The notes under the pieces are model-generated. The model was not told the origin of the DNA and searched no databases. It worked only from the letters and a program-made list of their open reading frames with translations. From Ischnura elegans (lineage: Eukaryota; Arthropoda; Insecta; Odonata; Coenagrionidae): a stretch of 64,000 bases of DNA. The DNA is taken from NCBI RefSeq assembly GCF_921293095.1, contig NC_060246.1, positions 16,448,001 to 16,512,000 of the forward strand. Direction: 5' to 3'. Positions 11,816-24,051 of this stretch are shown one piece after another. Positions within the stretch are counted from its first letter, which is position 1; each line of letters opens with the position of its first letter. The translations under genes and the position numbers were made by a program.

Positions 11816-12939
11816 AACGTGACACAAACTAGGAAAAAAGAGGCAACTCAGGGAAAAGTACTTACCGGCCAAAATATAACTTATGTTAGCGTTGTACACA
11901 CTCGAATTCATTGCATTGTACTGTGATTACTCTGTTTAATTATTTTTCCTTCGATTGTGCGGACATTGAATAGCAATTTTTATCATCACAGCTCTGACAG
12001 CTTTTTTTATTTCGTTCATCATGATCCGTTACCTGATTACTTTCGCGCTATTTCACTAACAGTCCCTTTTCCATCCCAAGAAGATAATATTTTCCAATCT
12101 TGAACACGATTTAGTCTGCTGCGATTATTTCTCCAAGTCCTTTGCGTATTTCGTGCGTATTGCCAGTCGCTGTCGAAACGAGAAAATGACCCACGCCATT
12201 AGTGCCACTATGCCAACCTCGCGCCTTTGAATAAGATGATGATAACGAGCATCTGGCATGGACAAAACATACTTCAATGGTATGAAAGTTTCTAAATATA
12301 AATTGATATTAAAGATTTTATTTCAGATTCAAAATAAAAATTACCGGAAAAAATTGCATTTTCAAAACACTTGCTTAAATGCAAAATTTTATCAATATTT
12401 GCGCTGAGAACTCAAATTTTAATGTTCTCCAACTCAACATCTATTTCTATTCTACTACTATACATTGAGTGACACGAAAATACTCATCTTCGACATGCAA
12501 CAAGTGGCAGAGCTAATCGTCATGCAAAGCTTGCCAAGACAAGGAGGGATTAACAGAAGTGGTTTCGTGGTCCCAATGTGCTGACCCCGCGTGAGATGCT
12601 GATTTCTCAGTTCTGGCTGGCTTACAATTAGAATGACGGGTAAGCAGCCAAAGACACCATAATACGCGCAGCCAATCAAGGAAAGTGGATTAACGTTTCA
12701 TTTGTGAGGTTCGCTGGAAATTAGGAGTCATTAGATTTTCTGCGAGAGGGTTTCAGGGTGTGGTGAGTGCGTTAGATAAACGGTGCGAGGAATATGCCAT
12801 ATGAAAATCAATTACTGGGAGACCGAAGTTTGTCGGTTTTGCGATGCATCGCGAGAAAGGAATGTGAGACTCAAGATTATTGTCGATGGGCACAAGCAAA
12901 AGCTTGTGGAGTTCAATTAATTATTTAAGCAGCTCATTG
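11816..12939. other. non-coding, nothing recognised
   Basis: AT-rich DNA without supported features. Confidence 0.4.
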
Positions 12940-13560
12940 GAGGAAAACGAACTCCTCTTTACGGATAACAGGAAGACAATTGCTGTGGCTTATGAGGAGG
13001 CGTTTTTGAATGGGAAAGAGGAAACAAAGGCTCTTTGAGTAAAATTATGTAAGAGAGACTAGCGAAGATATGGTGTGTGCGGAAACATGGACGCTAAGAA
13101 AAGAGCTGAGTTGTTGGAGATTCGGACGTGGAGGTGACTGAAGAAAGTGAAGTGTACGTAGAGTAAGAGGAATGACCCAGCAGTGGCGGATCTATGGCTA
13201 AGGGGGCTATAGCTCCCCCATTGGGTATCCGATTTACACTAGATAGTATGGTAATTTTTTTCCGACCCCCACTACTGCTGGAATTTTTAACCCCACTTAG
13301 CCCCCCCCCCCTTGTCCCTATCCTGGATCCGCCACTGTGACCAAGTAAGTAATGGGCATGGTGGGCGAGGAGAGAAAGCTTACAGATGAGAAGATAGGGA
13401 GGAGACAGAAGGTTTAGACTGAGCGAGTGCTAAAGGAAGGAATAATATCTAATGGAGAAAGGGGAAGAATAGAACATGATGTATAGATAGAATGAAAAGG
13501 ATTACGCTTTACTGAAAATTGAAGAGGAAAGTTCAATCTTGGGAGGGGAACAAGTGAGGT
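12940..13560 (+). mobile_element. RTE-like LINE fragment, heavily decayed, split by a hAT MITE
   Basis: It aligns by eye with the better copy at 37990-38600. Shared blocks are 'gcggaaacatggacgctaag', 'gaagaaagtgaagtgta', 'atgggcatggtgggcgagga' and the carboxy-terminal blocks after about 13380. Internal deletions and stops abolish coding. The MITE at 13181-13337 sits inside it, and the flanks rejoin into sequence matching the uninterrupted copy. Confidence 0.7.
13181..13337 (+). mobile_element. hAT-type MITE, family 2, copy A
   Basis: The 157-bp element begins CAGTGGCGGATC and ends with the reverse complement of CAGTGGCGGATCCAGG. Flanks are tgacccag (13173-13180) and tgaccaag (13338-13345), 7 of 8 matching. 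The paralogous LINE copy at about 38290-38300 carries that target (as cgacgaag) only once, which independently supports the duplication length of 8. Confidence 0.85.
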
Positions 13561-15740
13561 ATTGCGGACAATGGTCCATATTAACCAACCTAAACCGGTA
13601 ATTATAATCATACCCTTAATGACGACCAAAAGTTCACGTAGTTTCAGTGACGGCAATGGCTTTGTATTCGAAACTGATAAGGACGATCTTTTTTATTTTA
13701 AATGTGATTTGAAATTACGATAAACCTAATTAATGCACAGTCGTATCAAAATACTGTCAGAAATTGTATTTCCCATTCAAAATACATATGGCTGAAGTAT
13801 CGAAAATACATATTTCAGATAAAAGTGCTCCGATACCGCTCATCGCTCACGAGCATCTTTCTGGAAAGATGCTTTGTCAGTTTTGCTCTTTTAGAATCCT
13901 GGTGTCAGCGCTCTGTCTGCCACGTCGATTGCAGTTGACGCTTCTGCCTATTTCCCTTCAATAGGCGGGAGTACATCACTTGTTTGGCCACGCGGAGTAC
14001 TAAAAGAATTGTATTTGCTTCAATTAAAGGGTTTGACACACAAAAATAATTTTGGCCATGCTAACTAGGCCAGGCTATTCTTGTGACAGTATTTGCGTAC
14101 ACCATTTTCGTCTGCGTCGCTCGAGTCGAATGCTGTTTTTATGGATAAAATTCCATGGTATACGTTTCCTTTTAGGCAGTTTTTGCATCCACTGTTGACA
14201 TTAAAATCCTAATATAGAAAGTTTAGAAGATAAAGACGAAACATTTAAGAAAGACTTGCACATGTTGAAATGAGGAAAGTAAGCTGATTTCATAGGATGT
14301 TTTAAGAATTGCAGTTGAATTGAACGAATGTTAAAGGAGGAACTAGATAAAGAAATCTTGTGCGCAGGAGAAGAGATTGTTTCAATAACGTATCGAGTGC
14401 AAAGGAAAAAATTGTGCTTTACTTCCAAATCACAAAATCAACTTCGTGTGCGGCAAATGATGTCCTGCGAATATGACATTAAAGTTTTAAGTTAAAACGA
14501 GCTCGCGCTACATGGGCCCCATAAAAGTGAAAACAAAGAAAAAAACAATAAAAAATTAAAATTTCAGCTCGTATCAGTCAGATTATTTTCAAGGCTAGGT
14601 TCACAGGGTATCTATAAAATGACTGTTAAGTTGCCAAAAACTGAGTCGGTTTTTATTAAATTTGTGTGAACTATAGCTATTGTTTGTTTCAAGTTGAATT
14701 TAAGACCCATAAAGCTACGTCGGTCGCGATTTCCAATCAAAAGTAAACAGTCTTCGTGTTATTCGTGCCATTAATATGAAGATTCGGTCAATAATATTAG
14801 ACTCAACTAAGTATGTGGAAGTTTAATTCTACAAATGAAACAGCGACTTGGTTTTACTCGGCATTATTTTCTTGGTACCCACAACAAGTTTCGCCCATCC
14901 GAGGATGACTCTGAGAAGAATCTGAAAAGCATACATAAGTCGATTGCCATGAGGGTATTCTTCGGTGCAGCGCCTAGATGTGGATGAAGGCAGGGCGGAG
15001 AGTGAGAGGCACCAGGGCCGCCGCAGCGCAAGGGGCGGTAGTACTTTCCGTCAGAGAGTCACCCTCCCTGTGTGGCTGAATGCAATACGACGCTGCGCTC
15101 GAGGGAGCTTCCTCTGTTTGTGTCGTAGGGGCGGTGGGGTGGATGTCAGGTATCGAGGATGGCAATCAACCAGATTACAATGTTTCCAAAAAAAGTCGGA
15201 CTCAACAAATGTGAAAAATCCATCCAAAAAACTGCAGATGCTCACACACTGACACATAAAATTCCCAAAATTGCCCTAAACCCCAATTATATTCATTCCC
15301 CATAAAACTATTGCTTCAACTGTGCCATGAATAATCTGTGATTTTTTAACAGCAGCCATAAGTTCTTGAAATCCTCAAGAGACACCTGAAAAGCTGAGTA
15401 TTGATAAGTATATAAACTAATAAATGAAATTCGTTGCGTGCTTGCACAATATTTCGAAGCGGAGCGAAGGGGAAACATGTCATGTCCCGCTACGACATTT
15501 CACTCGCTAGGGAATTCATTTTAAACTCAGGAGGAAACGATTGTCCCGAGAACAAAAACTTAACTAATAGGAAGTCCTCTGAATGAAGTTAAACCCAAAA
15601 AAGAATTGGATGGGATTAAAAGGCGTAAGTTTTAACTCTGAAGGAATGCCAAGGATAAGAAAACCTCAAGGTGCTTGCTACCATAGCAACTAGTTGAGGT
15701 TGTGGGGCGACAAAAAACCATTGTTAGGTTAAATACGAGG
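13561..15740. other. non-coding upstream DNA with one hammerhead-like motif
   Basis: No gene is supported. At 14881-14916, minus strand, there is motif copy e (CTCAGAG, a stem with ATCC/GGAT pairing, then GAAACTTGTTG). It is the weakest member of the set. The locally GC-richer part at about 14965-15160 has an open frame of 95 codons with no family resemblance. Confidence 0.4.
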
Positions 15741-15744
15741 TACC

Positions 15745-15916
15745 CATCAAAGGTGCGAAGCGTAGATCGCTAGATGCAATTGTAGTACATACAGTAGAAA
15801 GGTGGACAGTTGCCATCCGGGACTGCAGTTCAATTTCAACCCGGAGTTGTTTTCACTTCGATTTCGTTGAGAGTCCGTGTTTTGCTCCACTGGTTTAGTC
15901 GTTTCGTCCTTTGATT
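15745..15916. promoter_or_regulatory. pair of TCF/Pangolin-like motifs upstream of nkd
   Basis: CATCAAAGG at 15745-15753 is the reverse complement of CCTTTGATG, a full match to the TCF consensus SCTTTGATS. CCTTTGATT at 15908-15916 matches 8 of 9. Both lie just outside the CpG island that precedes nkd exon 1, and nkd is a known direct Wingless/TCF target in flies. Seven-base cores of this motif are expected several times by chance in 64 kb, so the case rests on position only. Confidence 0.35.
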
Positions 15917-15979
15917 TTGCTGCCGGAGACGAACTTCTTGAGAATTTACTGGTTTTGACTTTCGTTTTGATACCATCCG

Positions 15980-16992
15980 TGGGCAGAATCTCCTCTAGAA
16001 GGAGCAACACGCACGAGCCCACGCACAAGGGGTCCCGTGCGTGCGTGCCGCTTTCTGAGAAGACGAAGAGAGGCCCCCACAGCCCCCTCTCGCACACACA
16101 TGTTATACGCCCCCCCGCCCCCAGCGCGCAGGCGGCGGCTTCATTTGAAGTGGCCGTGCGTGCGTGCTGGGCCGTGTGCGTGCGTGGCGCGACCGTTGAG
16201 GCGGCGGCGGCGGCCTCCCTTTTAAAGCACGCCTCCTCTCCTCTGAGGTTCCGCCGCCGATCTCTCGCTGCTGGGGGAGGCAGCCTGCCTTCCTTCTTCC
16301 TCCCGGCCACCGCGTCGCCTGCTCTGCGGCGTTGCCACGTCGCCCGCGAGGGACGGGGGGCGGCGGCGAGGGGGGGTCACCGCCCCTCCCGCCCCCCCCT
16401 GTGTTTTCGTCCCCCTCTCTCTCTTCTCTCGCTCAGCTTCCCTCAGTTCGTGGTCGGATGTTCCCCGAGTGCGAGGGGCCCGTTGCTCCGATTACACACT
16501 TCTTCTTCGCTCTCTCCTTCCTCTCCTTCTTCGCTGCTCCACCTTGGGGGGCCCCCAGTGCGTGAGATTGATCCGCCCCCGCGGGACCCGGGTTCGACTC
16601 TTCTCCCCTCCTGAGGACCGCGCCCGTTGGTTGCGTGGCGGCGCCACTCTCGCGCTATCTGCGGCGGGAGGCAGTCGCGTCGCGGGGGCGGCGCCGCTGC
16701 TCATGGGTCGCCGAGGCTGCCCCCGAGGAGGCGGTCGGAGGCGGAAGGCGGCCGGGGGCGGGACGCCGGCAGGCGGCGGCTGGGCGTCGTGACGGCGCGT
16801 CGGACGGAGCGGCGCGCCGATAGTGTGCTTGCTTGCTTGCGCCTTGGAGGCGAGTTGTGTGTGCCTTGTTCCGTGCGTGAGTGCTGCCTTCCACTCGGTT
16901 TGTGTTCTGCGCCTGGAGTCGTCGTCCATGTGTGCGTCGCCCATGTGTCCCTCCCAGTACCTGACCTTGTCTCTTAAATGTGCGTCTCCCTC
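15980..16992 (+). promoter_or_regulatory. nkd: CpG island: probable nkd promoter and 5' UTR
   Basis: This is a long GC-rich, CpG-dense stretch ending at the nkd start codon and continuing weakly into the first bases of intron 1 (to about 17250). Large open frames on both strands (up to 245 codons) are Pro/Arg/Ser-rich composition artefacts. An in-frame TAA at 16975-16977 closes the nkd frame upstream, so the coding sequence must begin at 16978 or 16993. I see no clear TATA box. The exact transcription start cannot be read from sequence. Confidence 0.6.
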
Positions 16993-17056
16993 ATGGCTAC
17001 GAATTTGGTGAAGTGGTGGAAGACAAAGTTCCTCAACGGATATAAGCAGTTCACAG
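16993..17056 (+). CDS. nkd: naked cuticle (nkd), coding exon 1
   Basis: This exon encodes the amino terminus of a Naked cuticle protein, an intracellular inhibitor of canonical Wnt/Wingless signalling that acts through Dishevelled. It gives residues 1-21 (MATNLVKWWKTKFLNGYKQF plus Thr) and the first base of codon 22. The VKWWK...L.GYKQF block is the conserved start of insect Nkd as I know the family, and is quite unlike the vertebrate NKD start. The donor is CAG|GTATGA. An in-frame ATG at 16978, right after a TAA, would add five residues (MCVSL). I prefer 16993 because of the family-type start and the G after its ATG. The exon ends in phase 1, which fits exon 2. Confidence 0.9.
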
Positions 17057-19441
17057 GTATGACTCCATTCCCCCGCCGCACGTGTTCTCGTGCGTAGCGC
17101 TAACGTTGCGTCGGCGGTTGTCGGCCGTGTCGAATGGCGCCTTGGAGGGGCCCCACGTTGCCGAGCATCCATCGGGGCCATCTCTCCCCACCCGCGTTGC
17201 TGCTCCCTCCACGCGTAGGTAGGGATGTGTCGCTCGCTGCGTCAACACACGCTTGCATTCTCCATGTCCAGTTTACATTCATGCACTCGATGCACGGTGA
17301 TTAATGTGCCTGATGCACCTCGCGTTGCATTCGCGTAGCAGTGGCTGTGTTTGCGCTTTGTTGTTTTCTGTGGGCTTTATAGAAACGGGCCTTCCCAGAC
17401 CACTCTCAATTGGCGCTCGATCACATGCTTTTCTGCTCGTTCATTTGGTCGTTCCTGTCATCAGCCTCCTGGATGACTCCAACAATATCGAGCTTAATCG
17501 CCCGGGAAAGAATCAGACGGTCCAAAATGTTAGTATTCATTGGATCTTCGTTCCGTATCGCAATTACAAGAAGCTTCCTGGAATTGAGACCCCTTATGAA
17601 CCGAATGAAAACTCTTATCTTGTACCTTTGTTGTCGTGATGAAGCATGGCGATCGTCCTTCTTATGCTTCTTATGTAGAGGACATGTGAAATCGGCCTAA
17701 TCGTCCATCTCGCACTGCATTGTGACAGCTGGAGTGCTCCTAAAATACAGTCCAACAACTTATGTCTCCCTACATTACGTAGAAGCTGGTTTAGAAAGTC
17801 AACTGGATGCCCAGGTTACTCCAGCCTCTTGACAGTATTGCGTTGGATGGGAAAATAATTTTTATGTTATTGGAGATTACCGCTGTCGTTATGGCAATTA
17901 CACAGTTGTTAATGCATTACAATACTTCTAGATTTGTAGTTGTTTTCAGGTATTCTCTGATGAGTTTTTTAGTATTCTCCCATTGGTTTATACCTCGTTG
18001 TTAGGCATTCCATCTTGTGGCAACCGCTGATGCGTGGACCGTTCGGTGAAATTACCTGAGAGGGCAAAGGGGAGGGGGGGGGGGGGGCGAGAGGCTGAGC
18101 TTAGGTATAGGGACGGTCCAGAGGATTTGGAAGGAAGGACAGTCCGTATTTTTATGCATGCAGAACACCGGAGTCTACGTTGAAGTGGCAGAAAAAGAAA
18201 ATGCATGTACTGTTTCCAGACACTTTATAATATTTATCGTGCTTTATATATTTATAACGTGCGTGAATAGTGCCTCTTCAGCGGTCTTACTAAATTTCCT
18301 AGACCCCTCGCTCTGATATATTTTTTCCAAATAATTTTTTTCATGGCATACGCTTTTATGTGCATCGCACATTGAATTGTAGCGCATCATATCGCCTCAT
18401 GCGAGCAAAATAACCTTTATCTTCCTTGTCCGAGTCGACTTTAAGTTAGGTCTAGTTCTTTCGTGAGCATTCTGTTTGTTTTTATTCATATAAACGGAGG
18501 AAAGATATTTATTAATTTTAAACCCAATTTTTTCTTGAGTTATTCATCAAATATTCGTATTACTCGAGGTTTTGGCTAATAAAATTCAGATAACTGTTTT
18601 CTATTCGTCCCAATCCATTTTTTCTTTCGCCATAGTCCAGCTGTTCTTCTTAGATTCAATGAAGTGCGCTCTCAGACTCATCCGCCTCTCGTTTGCAATA
18701 GAGACAAGTTATCATAAAGGGAAATAGCCCTGTGGAATTTCACTTTGCTCCATCTACTCTTCCGTCTACTTGGCATTTAGACACTTTGACGTTCATGAAA
18801 GGGGGTCGTGTTTTTTTTTGTTTGTGGGCATTAACACATTAACGGCCTGTTTAATCAATCCCCTAGCTGCCATCCGACTGTTCATCTCCTGAATTGCCAT
18901 TTTATTTATTTGTTACGCTGATCTTCGGAATTCCCTGAGTTAAAAGGCGTTTGTTTTCATTGTAGGGGGGCGCGTGGTTCTCGAAGTAAACATTGGCCTC
19001 CCCCAACTGCGCTTCCGCGCTTCACCTGTTTCCGCCATTCCGTTGCGGGTGGGTGGCACGAATAGCCGCCTCCAGTGGATTTCTTTCTTCTTCTTCTTTT
19101 GCTCTCTGTGGCGTCGGAGCATCGATATCGAACTTGATCGAAGGAAGTGCATTGCTTCCTTCTCGCCATCCCGTTGCCTCCTCTTACCCCTTAACCAGGA
19201 AAATGGCTGTGCTGTCTTAAGTTAATCATCTTTAGCTTGGTGCTGATCCTTTCCATTGATTTCCATATCCCTTGCGCATCACCTTCGATTGTTGGTCATT
19301 GCTGTGGTGTTGTTGTTCGTAATCACCCTGTACTTAAGTCAAGGCCGTTTTGGGAGGTAGGGGTAAGTGGGTTCCCACCCCCTCCGCGACTGACGAGGTT
19401 GATACCCCCTCCCATTGAACCCTCCCCCGAAATGTTTATTT

Positions 19442-19700
19442 GCCCTGGTAGTATTAAGTCCTCTAGCCTGTTAGTCCTGAGGTCGCGGTTTCGAGTCCCG
19501 ATGCTCTTGAGTGGATTTTTCGCCACTCAGGACTTGGGTGAATAGACGGTTGTGGTGACGGTCCAGTCGCAGAATTATCTGGTCCATGTAATGTGTTCCT
19601 TCTCTTAATTTACACCCTCCTCCCGGGAATTTTACTCCAGTCAACGACCCAGAATGTAGTCTCGGGAACTACTTGGTAGTGCGCCGAAGGCCGTGTGTGT
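19442..19700 (+). repeat. tRNA-derived SINE (probable)
   Basis: It starts with a tRNA-like head with an A-box-like segment (about 19448-19480) and a strong B-box, GGTTTCGAGTCCC (19487-19499). A non-tRNA body follows, with no acceptor-stem closure. This is the layout of a tRNA-derived SINE, not of a functional tRNA gene. The 3' boundary is a guess. Confidence 0.5.
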
Positions 19701-20677
19701 GTATGCGGTAGGTTCACGTGCCGCACCCGTGCGAATGCGTGGCTGGGCGGATGAGTGAACAAATGCGAAGCATGGAATCTGGGTTTCGTTGATGGCCTTG
19801 TGTTTTCATGCTTAGCTGTTTGTCCTATTTATTAGGTACGAACGAAAGTGAAACGGTAAACTCCTCTACTCTTGTACTCATGTGGGTACATTCATTCATT
19901 GTGTGACACACGGCTTGAGCGATTTGAAGAACATCTGAGAAAAGCCTCTTCATTCATGATGGCGAATCTCTAGAAGCCTTAATACTATCGTATTTGTGTT
20001 ATCCTGTTATTGGTTGATTACAGACCCCCTTCCATTGTCCTTGCTAATTTCATCCATGGTCGCTCCTTTTATACTTTTATTTCCTATTCCGCGTAAGTTA
20101 AGTATATGGATATATTTTTTCTTCTGTTGTCTTCGTAGTGGTGTATGTTGTGAGAGATGAATACGTCATTTTCATGAAAATTTAAAATATACCCTCTGCA
20201 TTATACTTCATCGATTGACGGCGACAAATAAAATACTTCCCGTGCCATACTTTCTGGAAATTGCGCGTGACAATCTACTTCCTTTGCAGGTTCCTGTGGC
20301 GGTACTTGTACAGTAGGTACGGAAAATGTTATAAGTATGCTATAATGCATCGTTTTTTTAGGAAAAAACTGATCTACCATTCGTTATAATCCACGGTAAA
20401 AAACAATTATGCTCGTCACCTTATCACAGTTTGATTTATCGCCAAAAAATGCTGAAACTGAGGACAAATAACGTTAGTTATTTGAAAGTAACGCTGCAGT
20501 CGGCTTAAATCGGTGGAAAAAGATCGAAATTATAAGCATACGGATTTGGTAGGATCCGTATTCCCTTTGCCTTTTGGCCTCTATGATGTCTGTGATGACA
20601 AATGCATTTAATATCGTATAAGAAAAGTGTTTTATGAATCGCGCGTCGCTAGCTAATTGTTGATTACTGCATTGATA

Positions 20678-21075
20678 CTGCTTTACAACTCCTCCATCAA
20701 ACCATTGCTATCTTACGCCTCGCCGTTGTGGCTTCATGCCAGCGCAACTCATTGAAAATAAATCCAAACCTGCGAGAATAAAATAGTTCGCAAAATTCTA
20801 GGAGCCCCTTGGTTCATAAGCAACAAACAAATATGCAATGACATCAAATTTACTCCGAGTTTACGAATTTTGAAAACTGCTCTGACGAATCTCCAGTATT
20901 CTTTTCAGAAAACAAACAATAGGCTTTTAGAAAACCTTTGTTACTATGCAATTCCCCAAAAATCAACCCATAGAACCCCTTAATGCGCCCTCAACCCATC
21001 CCATATGCCTTTCCCTTCCTAACCCCCGCAATGCATTGACAGAAAATTTCAATCCATCAGCACACCATAGTATAT
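20678..21075 (+). mobile_element. Jockey-like LINE reverse-transcriptase 3' fragment
   Basis: Translation gives LLYNSSIKPLLSYASPLWLH, then KIVRKILGAPWFISN and RILKTALTNLQ. These are the 'YASPVW' and 'LGAPW' blocks that mark the carboxy-terminal end of Jockey-clade reverse transcriptases. At least three in-frame stops are present. The catalytic core is absent. Sense is the same as nkd. Confidence 0.8.
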
Positions 21076-23620
21076 GAAACAAAACCGTTCCGGATTCGCC
21101 GAGAAGACAGCCCATTGGCTGGGAGCTTGGACGACAGATATATAAGAAAACTCCGCTTGGCTTGGTACAGCATTTATGTGTTCCCTCTCTTAGTTAGGTA
21201 ATGCTCTGCCAAGTCGACGGAGATGTCGTGGAGACGCATGGAATGGGAAGGTGGTGTGAGTGAGGTGCGTTTTCTTGCGTTGGGGTGGGGGGGAGTGGAG
21301 GTGGTCACTTTGTAGCCACGGAATTTCAAGAATGCAGCGATCCGATGTTGAGGGTCGGCCGTGGAGTGAGCAGAGTTCGTCTGTCAGCTGCCCACGCCCT
21401 CCGCAATCCATTCGCCTTTAATTGTCTCGTCCGCTCGCGCCAGCGGAGCACACCCACCCCTCTCGGAGGAGGATCAGTGCGCCCTATCCAGGGTGTTTCC
21501 TCAAACTTGCTGTTGAGAGATCTCTTTCTCCGGAATAAGAGGATCCTCTATTTTCCATTTCATCGTTCTGCTAGCGAAAAGGAGAAAAAGCAGCATGCCA
21601 TAATGTGGGACCCTTGAAAAGATTGAATACGATCACCACCGAAAAAGAAATACGGAGGCAAAATTATGATGGCGAAAACTTATCCTAGGTCAAGCACAAA
21701 ATGTAAATGAGATAAAAAGGAAGTAACCTACGACTAAAAATCCATAAAGAAAACGCGAAGCAAATGTCGGCCATACATGAAGTATCGAATATATATTACC
21801 GATATACCGATAATTCATTCCGAGTTCACTTATAAAATTACTTAACATCATACTCCTGACTTCGATCAAAAATTCAAAGGATGATATAGACATTTCCCTG
21901 TGAAAAAAAAAAAAATACCCGGATTTCAAGGTTTCATTTCTAGGGTCATCCGCGTCTGACGCGCTAAATGATGACAGTGCAGAAATACGGGGAAGGCAAG
22001 AAACAAAAACTTCGCGGAATGCGATCGCAATTGGCAAGACAATTATCGACGCACTGGACAGGAATGAGTGGATCGCACTGTGCGACGAACGCGGTTCCCC
22101 GCAATCGATCCCCATGAACACCCCATTACATCACCAAGCGCCATAATATACCCACGTGGACTTTCAAAGAAATATACCCGAGTGCAATGACTCCGAGAAC
22201 GATCTTTTCCCATCGAGGCAGGCAAACGTCCAAATAAAATATATAGTTTCCGGTGTAATTATATGGAAACTGTTTATATTGAACATAATGTCTCAACACT
22301 TAGGTTCATTTCCATGCCCTTTTGTTTCGACCGACATAGGTTTCAGCACATAATACCTTGAAAATGCTGTTAATTATGTTAAAAACGTCGAAATAGATAT
22401 ATCAAACACCTGTGAATTATTTCCCGTTTTCCAAATATAATTTTCAAATTGTATATTTTTTCTCGTCACATGTAATGTTTGCCATTTGTTTTGGTTTGCC
22501 AAACTTAAGGATTATTTTTACACTAACATGATTAGAGTAAATAAATAAAGTAGCCTAACACAGCACTTAAAAAATAATTGGATATAAAATACCGCATCCT
22601 ACTCTTGCTTCGATCTGAATTACGCTGTGCTAGCGTTCAGGAACGACACCCTAAAACACTGATGGGAATGACATTATTCCAGGGTAAACGTCAGGGGTAG
22701 ACGAAAGCAAAGGAAACGAGTTCCAGATTCTATAAATTAAAAAAAAATATACTCCCCGTAACATAAGGATTGCTAAAAAAAGTGGAAAACGCGAAGGAAA
22801 TAAAAGTTCGCGACTTGTTGATAAAGGTACGATCATTACGCCGATTGAATCACGCCACAATCGACTTGAAAATAAAACATTGAGCCCAATGACGACGATA
22901 ACATGAATGGAAAATGCAAAAATTTTAAGGCGAATAGACTTGTGAGCTTGTCTAAAACAGGCACACTGCTTCCGTTTCTGTTTTTTGAATTAAAATCACG
23001 AAAAATTCCTGAATATGAGATTTCCATGAGATTCCCCGGCCGGTTTCCCAAAAAGCGCGAAGAATATGCTAATAAGTGCTTTTCGAATATTTATTTCGTC
23101 ATTAAAAATTTCAATTTCAGCTTCACTTTCCGATGCATGTTTGTGTTAATTTGACGTCAAGGCTGAACGAAGGAAGCATCGAATCGCATTGAAACAGAAG
23201 AACTCTGAAATGGAAGAGACGCGATAGGAACCGATAGGAACTTTCACCAGCAGACGTGGGATTATTAGCCCCGCGATGACCTTTCTTCTTGGTTCCGCAA
23301 CTTTTTGATGCCATAATAAGGCCTACTTTCTTTCAAGGAAGGTGTCACCATAGCCATCTGATCATCAGTAGTACATATAATCAGCGCACGTGGGGCGATA
23401 GCCAGGCATTTCATTCATCAAGGTGCAATCAAAGCGCGATTCCATGAATTTCAAGGCTAAAATTGCATACAGTTCCACGTTACACTGCCGCGGAAGGAAG
23501 GAAGCAACGACATACTTAAGAAAAAAAAAATAAAATGTAATGCTAGACAAATACAAGACTACGCAAGTACTCACGTAATGGGGGTAACGTACATTATTTA
23601 TTTTACCACATTTTCTATAG

Positions 23621-23934
23621 CAAGGCCGGATCCAGATATTTTTCTGGGGGGTCACAAGGGCCCCCCCAGAAAATAATAATAGACAAATATAATAGACAAA
23701 CGGTCTTCTTATATTTGAGATTAAAAACAGCGTACAACTATTACTACGTGAAACATTCTCTTTATTTAAATATGAAAGTTATTTATATGAAATTAAATGA
23801 GGTTAAGGCTCCGTATACTACAAAACAAAACGTACGTTGTGATAACCGTATTAAAAATCTTGTATATTTTTTAAGCGTCTGGGTGGGGGGGGGGGGGCAC
23901 GTTTCCCCGTACGCCTCCTCTAAATCCGCCTATG
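23621..23934 (+). mobile_element. hAT-type MITE, family 1, copy 2 (inner terminus only)
   Basis: The 314-bp element starts CAAGGCCGGATCCAG and ends AAATCCGCCTATG. It is bounded by a perfect 8-bp duplication, ttctatag (23613-23620 and 23935-23942). It has the family core 'gtattaaaaatcttgtatat' but lacks the extra outer 5' module seen in copies 1, 3, 4 and 5, and it carries about 100 bp of additional AT-rich interior. The duplication shows that the terminus which is internal in the other copies can itself be a working end. Confidence 0.88.
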
Positions 23935-24008
23935 TTCTATAGTAAATAATGAAATTAGGTGAGCAAAGAGTTCTCGGGATCGCCACCGGGCCAGGAACTG
24001 CATAACTG

Positions 24009-24051
24009 CCGACGTTTCGATGTCCGACTCGGCCATCGTCCTCAGGGTTGT
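24009..24051 (-). repeat. hammerhead-like hairpin motif, copy f
   Basis: On the minus strand the order is CTGAGGA (a full CTGANGA match), a strong GATGGCCGA/TCGGACATC stem with one internal mismatch, then GAAACGTCGGC. This is the best core of the set. Stem I and a cleavage triplet in the right place are not evident. Confidence 0.45.

Noticed and set aside
16253..16259. GCCGCCG as a TCF helper site
   Set aside because: Such strings are expected many times in a CpG island.
16577..16600. GGGTTCGACTC as a pol III B-box or tRNA
   Set aside because: No A-box or tRNA fold surrounds it. It lies within the GC-rich nkd leader.
15747..16614. Long open frames on both strands (up to 245 codons) in the nkd promoter island
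   Set aside because: They overlap in several frames and on both strands, consist of Pro/Arg/Ser/Gly, and have no family resemblance. GC-rich DNA lacks stop codons by composition.
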